From an uncultured Acetatifactor sp. (GTDB lineage: Bacteria > Bacillota > Clostridia > Lachnospirales > Lachnospiraceae): a DNA stretch of 39,140 nucleotides. The notes beneath the pieces are model-generated. The model searched no databases. It saw only the letters and a program-made list of their open reading frames with translations, and was not told where the DNA came from. Below, piece after piece: positions 31,699 through 39,140 of the stretch (its first letter is position 1; each line of letters starts with the position of its first letter). Where the stretch lies: the NCBI RefSeq assembly GCF_910585425.1, contig NZ_CAJUCP010000036.1:16671-55810 (forward strand), written 5' to 3'. The translations under genes and the position numbers were made by a program.

Positions 31699-34026
31699 TT
31701 ATAGAGAGGCGCTGTCGGCCTGCGGGCAGTCCTTCCCGTACTGCTCGCATATCCTGGCCGCCAGGGCCGTAAATCTGCGGTTCTCGCTGACATTGTCTAT
31801 CATGCCCCGGACGGTGGCGCTGCTGCCCAGGATTGTGACGCAGCTTTTGGCCCTTGTGATGGCAGTGTACAGGAGATTGCGGTTGAAGAGCATCCGGGGC
31901 CCGCCCAGCAGCGGCATGAGCACCGCCGGATACTCGCTTCCCTGGGATTTGTGTATGGTGACGGCATAGGACAGCTCCAGCTCCTCCAGCAGGGAGAAGG
32001 GATAGGTGACCCGCTTCTGCTCGTCATACTCCACCACCAGGCAGGAGGCCGCCTCCTGGATCTCCAGGATTCGGCCCATGTCGCCGTTGAAGACGCCCGC
32101 CCCCCGCTCCACCGGGATGCCGTACCTGCTGACGATCTCCCACTCCAGCTGATAATTGTTCTTGATCTGCATCACCTTGTCGCCCTCGCGGTAGATGCGG
32201 TCGCCGCTCATATGCTCCCTCTTGCGCCCGTCGGCGGGATTCAGATATCTCTGCAGGATGCCGTTCAGGGTCTCGCAGCCCAGCGGGCCCTTGCGCATGG
32301 GCGTCAGCACCTGGATGTCGAAGGCCGTGGCCTTCACATACCGGGGCAGCTTCTCCTGTATCAATTGTATCATATGCTTATATATGACATTTATGTCATT
32401 TCTCTCCAGGAGGAAGAAGTCCCTGGACTTGTTGTCCAGAGCGATCTGCTCCCCGTTGTTGATCCGGTGGGCGTTCACGATGATGTCGCTCTCCTCCGTC
32501 TGCCGGAAGATTCTTTTCAGCTCCACCATGGGAAAGCACCTGCTGCGGATGAGGTCCCGCAGCACCTGCCCCGGCCCCACGCTGGGCAACTGGTCCACGT
32601 CCCCCACCAGCACCAGCCTGGTCCCCGGGGCCACGGCCTTCAGCAGCGCCTGGAACAGTTGGATGTCCACCATGGACATTTCGTCTATGATGACCACATC
32701 CGCCTCCAGCGGGTTCTCCTCGTTGCGCTCGAACCTTACCTTCTTCGTGTCCTCGTCCGACAGCGCGCTGTTCAGCTCCAGCATCCGGTGGATGGTCCTG
32801 GCCTCAAAGCCCGTGGCCTCGGTCATGCGCTTGGCCGCACGGCCTGTGGGCGCGGCCAGGAGGATGTCCAGCCCCTCCGCCTCGAAATAGCGTATCACCA
32901 TGTTGATCGTGGTGGTCTTGCCCGTTCCGGGGCCGCCGGACAGCAGGAACAGGCCGTTGCGGATGGATTCCGCCACAGCCCGGAACTGAAGCCGGTCCAG
33001 CTCCATATGCAGGCTCTCCGCCAGCGCCCCCAGCTTTCCCATGGCCTCCGCACCCAGGCCGAAGTCCCCGCCGCTCTTGAAGTCAGCATTGTCGGCAAAT
33101 GTCCCGCCGTCCTCCCGGGAATCCCCGCTGCTCTCCGCCTGCCCGGGCATCATGGAAATATTCAGCTCCTGCAGCATACGGGCGCAGTTCAGCTCCGCAT
33201 AGTAATAGGGGGTGGCGAAGACCTGGTCCCCCTTTATCACCAGCTTTTTGTCCATCATCAGATTGTCCATCTGGGGGCGGATATATTCCCCCGCCACGCC
33301 CAGCAGACGCTCCGCCCGCTCCAGCAGGGCCTCCATGGGAAAATAGCAGTGCCCCTCCCCCACGGTCTGCATCAGGGTGTAGAAGATGCCGCTCCTAATC
33401 CGGTAGTCGGAGTCGGTGTGGATGCCTATCTTGGCCGCCAGCTCATCCGCCAGCTTGAAGCCGATTCCATGGATATCCTCCGCCAGGCGGTAGGGATTCT
33501 CCTTCATGACGCCGTAGAGGCCGCTACCGTAGGTCTCGTATATCTTCACGGCCAGCGTGTTGGAGATGCCGTACTGCTGGAGGAACACCAGCGCGTCGCG
33601 CAGATCCCTTTTCTCCTCCATCTGCACGGCGATGTCCCTGGCCTTGCGCTGGCTCACGCCCTTCACCTCGGCCAGCCGCTCCGGCTCCTCCTCGATGATC
33701 CGGAAGGTATCGTCCCCGAACTGCCGCACGATCCTGGCGGCCAGGGAGGGACCTACGCCCTTGATGGCCCCGGAGCCCAGATACCGCTCCATGCCCAGGC
33801 TGTCCTTCGGCACCACCACCTGGAAGCTGGCCATCTTAAGCTGGGTCCCATACACCGGGTGCTCCACATACTCCCCCTGCACCTGAATGTTCTCCCCCTG
33901 GGTCAGGCCTTTGCCCATCCCCACGCAGATGACCTCGCTGCCCTCTGTCATCAGGTTCATGACAGTATAGCCGTTCTCATTATTCTGAAAGATGATATGC
34001 TCTACATATCCGTTGACCGTCTCCAT
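31699..34026 (-). CDS. recD2: RecD2-type 5'-3' DNA helicase
   Basis: A 775-residue SF1B helicase not linked to RecBC. The start at 34026 is preferred because CGGGGAT lies before it. An N-terminal region with helix-hairpin-helix repeats (GAIKGVGPSLAARIV, EVKGVSQRKARDIA, IHGIGFKLADEL) is typical of RecD2. Walker A GGPGTGKTT is at about 364-372, Walker B IIDEMSMVD at 446-454, and the C-terminal UvrD-like YAVTIHKSQGSEYP motif and AITRAK follow. An unusual Gly/Asp/Ser-rich insert at about 294-338 sits just before the motor core. It acts in DNA repair. Confidence 0.95.
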   Translation of the reverse strand: METVNGYVEHIIFQNNENGYTVMNLMTEGSEVICVGMGKGLTQGENIQVQGEYVEHPVYGTQLKMASFQVVVPKDSLGMERYLGSGAIKGVGPSLAARIVRQFGDDTFRIIEEEPERLAEVKGVSQRKARDIAVQMEEKRDLRDALVFLQQYGISNTLAVKIYETYGSGLYGVMKENPYRLAEDIHGIGFKLADELAAKIGIHTDSDYRIRSGIFYTLMQTVGEGHCYFPMEALLERAERLLGVAGEYIRPQMDNLMMDKKLVIKGDQVFATPYYYAELNCARMLQELNISMMPGQAESSGDSREDGGTFADNADFKSGGDFGLGAEAMGKLGALAESLHMELDRLQFRAVAESIRNGLFLLSGGPGTGKTTTINMVIRYFEAEGLDILLAAPTGRAAKRMTEATGFEARTIHRMLELNSALSDEDTKKVRFERNEENPLEADVVIIDEMSMVDIQLFQALLKAVAPGTRLVLVGDVDQLPSVGPGQVLRDLIRSRCFPMVELKRIFRQTEESDIIVNAHRINNGEQIALDNKSRDFFLLERNDINVIYKHMIQLIQEKLPRYVKATAFDIQVLTPMRKGPLGCETLNGILQRYLNPADGRKREHMSGDRIYREGDKVMQIKNNYQLEWEIVSRYGIPVERGAGVFNGDMGRILEIQEAASCLVVEYDEQKRVTYPFSLLEELELSYAVTIHKSQGSEYPAVLMPLLGGPRMLFNRNLLYTAITRAKSCVTILGSSATVRGMIDNVSENRRFTALAARICEQYGKDCPQADSASL

Positions 34027-34050
34027 CCGGTATCCCCGCATTCTCATATA

Positions 34051-34092
34051 TCAGAACAAGGCTGCCTCTCCACGCAAGCAGCCTTGTCCTGA
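34051..34092. terminator. Stem-loop between the rod-protein gene and recD2
   Basis: TCAGAACAAGGCTGC (34051-34065) pairs with GCAGCCTTGTCCTGA (34078-34092) with one A-C mismatch and a 12-base loop. It lies after the FlgJ-type stop and before recD2. No strong T run follows on either strand, so it may only attenuate transcription. Confidence 0.5.
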
Positions 34093-34119
34093 ATGTATGT
34101 TCTGTCTCATTTATCCTGA

Positions 34120-34539
34120 TTACAGATCCACCCCCGCGGCGGCCATGCCTTCTGCGGCGGACTCATCCGGGGTCTGGGGGATCTCTGTGGTAGTGAAATT
34201 GCGCTTCATCTGGTCGTACAGCATCTGCGCCAGGCCGAAGCCGCCGTTCTGGTTCGTGGTCTCCTCCGCCACGGCCTGTACCATCTGATCCTTGTAGTAG
34301 TCCATCATGGTAGCCGTGTAGTTGGAGTTGTTCTCATTGGTGGGGATGGTCTTCATCATGCCCTTGTACATCTGCTCGATGAAGTAGGCCTCGAACTGCT
34401 TGCAGGCATCCATCAGCTCCGCGTCCGTAGCCTTCCCGTAGTCCGCGCCCTTGAGCTTATCCTGCAGCCCCGCCGCCCGCTGATTGGCAGCGTTGGCGTA
34501 GGTGTCGGCGTACATGCCGGTTATATTGCTGAAATCCAT
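34120..34539 (-). CDS. Rod-binding protein (FlgJ N-terminal type)
   Basis: A 139-residue protein with the rod-binding domain signature DACKQFEAYFIEQMYKGMMKTIP and a following DYYKDQMVQAVAE helix region. It has no C-terminal muramidase domain, which is normal in Firmicutes. It should cap or assist flagellar rod assembly. GTAGGAGG precedes the ATG, 14 bases after flgG. It closes the small flagellar gene group. Confidence 0.9.
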   Translation of the reverse strand: MDFSNITGMYADTYANAANQRAAGLQDKLKGADYGKATDAELMDACKQFEAYFIEQMYKGMMKTIPTNENNSNYTATMMDYYKDQMVQAVAEETTNQNGGFGLAQMLYDQMKRNFTTTEIPQTPDESAAEGMAAAGVDL

Positions 34540-34553
34540 TATTCAATTACCTC

Positions 34554-35369
34554 CTACCTGCGTAAGTTGTTGGCCTGCTGCAGCATCTCATCGGAAGTGG
34601 TGATGGCCTTGGAGTTCAGCTCATAGGCCCGCTGCGCCACGATCATGCTCACCATCTCGTCCACTACCTGCACGTTGGAGCCCTCCAGATAATTCTGGAT
34701 GACCTTGCTCTTCTCCACCGCCGTGCTGGTGGCCTCATTGATTGGCTGGCCGCTGGCCGCGGACTGCTCATACAGGGTGTTCGCCAGCTTGTTCAGGCCG
34801 TTGGGATTGTTGAACTGGTACAGCCCGATGCGGATCCCCATGGGCTGGGGATTGTTCTTTGCGTCCGGATAGCACAGCTCCCCATCGGAGTTCACCGTAA
34901 TGTTGGTGACTATGTAGTTCTGGTTCAGGATGATGGGCCGTCCGTTGGTATCCATCACCGGGAGCCCGTCCTCATTGGCCAGCATGTTGCCGTTGGTGGC
35001 CAAGGTGAATTGGAAATTGCCGTTGCGGGTGTAGTAGGTATTGCCGTCCGCTCCCCGCACCGCGAAGAAGCCCTTGCCGTCTATCATGAATGCGGTATCG
35101 CTGTCCGAAGCCATTGCGTTTCCCTGCCTGAAAATGGTGGTGATGGCGGAGTTGCGCACGCCCAGTCCTACCTGCGCGCTGGTGGGCTTCTGCTCCCCGT
35201 TGGCCGTGGTGGTCCTGGTCTGCAGGTTCTGATACAACAGTGTCTTGAACTCGTTCACATGGGTCTTATAGCCCTGGGTGTTCACGTTGGCCAGGTTGTT
35301 GGCGATGGTGTCGAGATTCGTCTGCTGGGCAATCATACCGGTTGCCGCTGTCCATAAACTACGTACCAT
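34554..35369 (-). CDS. flgG: Flagellar basal-body rod protein FlgG (FlhP-like)
   Basis: A 271-residue rod protein. The N-terminal MVRSLWTAATGMIAQQTNLDTIANNLANVNT is represented here by the TGMIAQQTNLDTIANNLANV stretch, and the C-terminal signature is SNVQVVDEMVSMIVAQRAYE. Between them is the FlgE/F/G beta domain with FFAVRGADGNTYYTRNG. It forms the distal rod. GGAAGGAA precedes the ATG. The order mbl, rod gene, rod gene recalls mbl-flhO-flhP of Bacillus subtilis. The separate FlgJ-type gene follows. Confidence 0.94.
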   Translation of the reverse strand: MVRSLWTAATGMIAQQTNLDTIANNLANVNTQGYKTHVNEFKTLLYQNLQTRTTTANGEQKPTSAQVGLGVRNSAITTIFRQGNAMASDSDTAFMIDGKGFFAVRGADGNTYYTRNGNFQFTLATNGNMLANEDGLPVMDTNGRPIILNQNYIVTNITVNSDGELCYPDAKNNPQPMGIRIGLYQFNNPNGLNKLANTLYEQSAASGQPINEATSTAVEKSKVIQNYLEGSNVQVVDEMVSMIVAQRAYELNSKAITTSDEMLQQANNLRR

Positions 35370-35404
35370 AGTGCTGTTTCCTTCCTTTCAAATCCCCGGC
35401 CGAT

Positions 35405-35563
35405 TCAATCAGCCTTATCCTTCCCGTTCTCTCCCTCCGGCATCCATCCGGTGGAATGCTCGCGGATTTCCCTGTTCATTTCCCTGACCTCTTCCAGTGT
35501 CTGACATTTGTCTGTCGCGGTGGTTATAAGCCAGGCAATAAACTGCATCTGTCTATCTGTCAT
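35405..35563 (-). CDS. Small 52-residue protein in the flagellar group
   Basis: A short gene not obvious at usual length cut-offs. ATG at 35563, TGA at 35405, with GGGAGG six to seven bases before the start, one of the better sites in the region. The protein starts MTDRQMQFIAWLITT, then has CQTLEEVREMNREIRE, an amphipathic charged helix, and ends in a hydrophilic tail GENGKDKAD. No signal peptide or metal site. It sits in the 245-base space between the two rod genes. I do not recognise it; a chaperone- or regulator-like role is possible but unproven. Confidence 0.75.
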   Translation of the reverse strand: MTDRQMQFIAWLITTATDKCQTLEEVREMNREIREHSTGWMPEGENGKDKAD

Positions 35564-35614
35564 AGCTTTCCTCCCTATCCCTCTCCGTGTATGCCGACAG
35601 CAGCCCTTCCTATA

Positions 35615-36394
35615 TTAGACCCTTCCCAACTGGGTGGCCGCGATTTCCAGGGAACCGTCATAGGTCTGGATGATCTTCTGGCTGCTCTCATAGTTCCGGG
35701 TGATGGCAATCAGGTTCACCATCTCGGACACCACCTGCACATTGGACATCTCCAGGTAGCCTGAGTTGATCACCGCGTTGGCCTGGGTGGTCCTGGCACC
35801 CTCTATGGGCCTGTAATAGGTCTCGCCATATTTCTCCAGATAATCGTAATCCTCGAAATCGGTAAGGCCGATCCTGGCCACCGCCGTATCGTTCTGGTAT
35901 ATGGTTCCGTCCTCGTCTATTTTAGAATCCAGCAGGGTGTTCAGCCGTATCCGGCGGCTCTGATTGTCCAGCACATAATCGCCGTCCTCGTTCACCAGAT
36001 ACCCTTCCTTGTTCAGGGTGAACTGGCCGGCCCGGGTGTACATGGTGGATGTCTCTCCCGCCTTGTTGGTGAACTCGATGGCGAAGAAGCCGTCCCCGTC
36101 TATGGCCAGGTCATAGGTATTGCCCGTGACGCGGTAGGAGCCCTGGGTGTAGTCCGTATAGTTCTCCCCAATCTTTACGCCGGGATTGTTCCTGCCGATG
36201 TGCTCGGCGTAGGCGTGATGGCCGTCCGAGCGGTCTTTGATCTTCACCGTGAGCACATCCGAAAAGCACTGGCTGGTGGCTCCCTCCTTCTTGAATCCCA
36301 CCGTGGACGCGTTGGCCAGGTTGTTGGTCATGGTGTCCATCCTGTGCTGTTCGTTGACCATGGCGGTATAAGCGGTGTATAAACCTTTTAGCAT
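35615..36394 (-). CDS. Flagellar basal-body rod protein (FlgF/FlgG family, FlhO-like)
   Basis: A 259-residue rod protein. The N-terminal helix MLKGLYTAYTAMVNEQHRMD leads into TNNLANASTVGFKKEG, and FFAIEFTNKAGETSTMYTRAGQF marks the middle domain. The C-terminus SNVQVVSEMVNLIAITRNYESSQ is the axial-family signature. It forms part of the proximal or distal flagellar rod; FlgF versus FlgG cannot be separated with certainty. AGGAGG lies 11 bases before the ATG. It follows the MreB/Mbl gene at 42 bases spacing. Confidence 0.92.
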   Translation of the reverse strand: MLKGLYTAYTAMVNEQHRMDTMTNNLANASTVGFKKEGATSQCFSDVLTVKIKDRSDGHHAYAEHIGRNNPGVKIGENYTDYTQGSYRVTGNTYDLAIDGDGFFAIEFTNKAGETSTMYTRAGQFTLNKEGYLVNEDGDYVLDNQSRRIRLNTLLDSKIDEDGTIYQNDTAVARIGLTDFEDYDYLEKYGETYYRPIEGARTTQANAVINSGYLEMSNVQVVSEMVNLIAITRNYESSQKIIQTYDGSLEIAATQLGRV

Positions 36395-36436
36395 ATGATT
36401 TGCTGCCTCCTGATGCCTTTTATCCTGAATCTGTTC

Positions 36437-37429
36437 CTATCTGTCATTGTAGCCTGAGAGGAATTCCACATATTTCCCGGTCCCCACTGCCACCGCCGTC
36501 ATGGGATCCTCGGCGGTGATGGTGTTGATGCCCGTCTTGGAGGAAATCAGCTCCTCCAGTCCCCGCAGGAGGCTTCCGCCGCCTGTGAGCACGATGCCCC
36601 TGTCCGCGATGTCCGCCGCCAGCTCGGGCGGTGTCTTCTCCAGCACGCTGTGGATGGTCTCCACAACCTGGGAAGTGGTCTCCCGGAGGGCTTCCTCAGT
36701 CTCCTCAGAGGATACCTTCACCGTCTTGGGCAGGCCTGTGACCAGGTTCCGGCCCCTGACGTCCATGTAGTCCACCTCCGGCCGCTTGTAGGCGGAGCCG
36801 ATCTTAATCTTCAGATCCTCCGCTGTCCGCTCGCCGATCAGCAGATTATGTTTCTTGCGCATATAGCGGACGATTGCTTCGTCGAAATCATCCCCGGCCA
36901 CCTTGATGGAGGCGCTGACCACCGTGCCGCCCAGAGAAATGACAGCAATGTCGGAAGTGCCGCCGCCGATGTCCACGATCATGTTCCCGCAGGGCTTGGC
37001 GATGTCTATCCCAGCGCCGATGGCGGCAGCGATAGGCTCCTCAATGATGTCCACGTCCCGGGCCCCTGCCTGGTAAGTGGCGTCTTCCACAGCCTTCTTC
37101 TCCACCTCCGTGACGCCGCTGGGGACGCACACGGCGATGCGGGGCTTCCGGAAGGATCTCCTGCCCAGCGCTTTCTGGATGAAATACTTCATCATCTTCT
37201 CGGTCACGGTATAGTCCGAGATGACCCCCTGGCGCAGGGGCCTGACGGCCACGATGTTCCCGGGCGTCCTGCCCAGCATGAGCCTGGCGTCCTCTCCGAT
37301 GGCCTTGATCTTCTGGGTGTCCCTGTCAAAGGCCACCACCGAGGGCTCCTTCAACACGACGCCCTTTCCTCTGATGTATACTAAAATGCTGGCTGTACCC
37401 AAATCGATTCCAATATCCGTACACTGCAT
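36437..37429 (-). CDS. mreB: Rod-shape-determining actin homologue (MreB/Mbl)
   Basis: A 330-residue bacterial actin. The start at 37429 follows AAAGGGG and begins MQCTDIGIDLGTASILVY, the phosphate-1 loop. The phosphate-2 loop MIVDIGGGTSDIAVISLGG and the adenosine motif GIVLTGGGSLLRGLEEL follow in order. It polymerises under the membrane and guides lateral wall synthesis. Adjacent flagellar rod genes match the mbl-flhO-flhP order in Bacillus, so Mbl is the closest functional label. A clear promoter precedes it. Confidence 0.95.
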   Translation of the reverse strand: MQCTDIGIDLGTASILVYIRGKGVVLKEPSVVAFDRDTQKIKAIGEDARLMLGRTPGNIVAVRPLRQGVISDYTVTEKMMKYFIQKALGRRSFRKPRIAVCVPSGVTEVEKKAVEDATYQAGARDVDIIEEPIAAAIGAGIDIAKPCGNMIVDIGGGTSDIAVISLGGTVVSASIKVAGDDFDEAIVRYMRKKHNLLIGERTAEDLKIKIGSAYKRPEVDYMDVRGRNLVTGLPKTVKVSSEETEEALRETTSQVVETIHSVLEKTPPELAADIADRGIVLTGGGSLLRGLEELISSKTGINTITAEDPMTAVAVGTGKYVEFLSGYNDR

Positions 37430-37499
37430 ACTGCTGCCCCTTTCTATCTCCCAACGGATTCCCGGCTCCAAATAAATAACATATTTCCAATCGTTTTAT

Positions 37500-37505
37500 A
37501 TTATA
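37500..37505 (-). promoter_or_regulatory. -10 element of the mreB-flagellar rod transcript
   Basis: The minus strand reads TATAAT, 71 bases before the mreB ATG in an AT-rich leader. The -35 region (17 bases upstream, TATGAA) is a weak match and lies in the inverted repeat at 37521-37542. Confidence 0.55.
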
Positions 37506-37520
37506 ACCGAAAAAATTCCA

Positions 37521-37542
37521 TTTTCATAGGGGTTTATGAAAA
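37521..37542. promoter_or_regulatory. Perfect inverted repeat at the mreB promoter -35 region
   Basis: TTTTCATA (37521-37528) and TATGAAAA (37535-37542) form a perfect 8 bp inverted repeat around GGGGTT. It covers the expected -35 of the mreB promoter, so it suits a repressor or activator operator better than a terminator. Confidence 0.5.
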
Positions 37543-37640
37543 TTTTAAAAAATGTGTACAGACATAAACCGCCGCCCCCAGGGGGCAGTCAGAGGAACTG
37601 TCAGGTTATATAACAATTTCGGCAGAATCCTTTCTCTTCT

Positions 37641-39140
<1,500 letters not shown>

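Overview
The window reads as a chromosomal segment of a GC-rich, motile, rod-shaped Clostridia member, most likely a Lachnospiraceae-type bacterium. The grounds are: cdaA-cdaR-glmM order, a comFC-yvyF pair, an mbl-flhO-flhP-like trio, a Spo0A-type effector domain and purine-rich Shine-Dalgarno sites before most genes. No rRNA, tRNA, transposase, phage gene or CRISPR array was seen. Every gene except one (23685..24866) is on the minus strand, so transcription runs from high to low coordinates.

Region A (1..21893) is a surface-polysaccharide locus. In transcription order it encodes two coupled membrane proteins, a GT2 enzyme, a large initiating phosphoglycosyl transferase with an N-terminal membrane domain, a Wzz-like chain-length protein with what looks like a vestigial kinase domain, a second GT2, an EpsG-like polymerase, two GT4 enzymes and another GT2. 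A secreted glucosaminidase with a long hexapeptide-repeat region and a proline-rich lipoprotein follow, separated by a tandem pair of structured ~120 bp elements (7516..7635 and 7651..7767). The locus continues with a second, small PglC-like initiating transferase, a membrane-anchored nucleotide-sugar 4,6-dehydratase, an SDR reductase/epimerase, a GT2, a GT4 and a GT2 cut by the left edge that carries an in-frame 42 bp tandem repeat. No flippase or tyrosine kinase is visible and may lie beyond the left edge. A probable promoter at 21927..21955 starts the block.

Region B (22040..24866) holds a stand-alone Spo0A DNA-binding domain with its own promoter and terminator, a GtrB-type membrane glycosyltransferase, and a divergent DUF3048 (YerB-like) lipoprotein.

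Region C (24898..34026) is a long co-directional run: recD2, comFC, a YvyF-like flagellar zinc protein, two membrane proteins of unknown function, cdaA, cdaR, glmM and an HPr-like protein. It links c-di-AMP synthesis to amino-sugar metabolism.

Region D (34120..39140) contains the C-terminal part of uvrA, then an MreB/Mbl gene with a promoter that has an inverted repeat beside it, a FlgF/G-type rod protein, an unlisted 52-residue small gene, flgG and a FlgJ-type rod-binding protein.

The only gene-free stretch over 300 bases is 7489..7800, which is filled by the tandem structured element. The most unusual signals are that element, the receiver-less Spo0A domain, the minisatellite in a glycosyltransferase, the two initiating transferases in one locus, and the kinase-like remnant fused to the Wzz protein.
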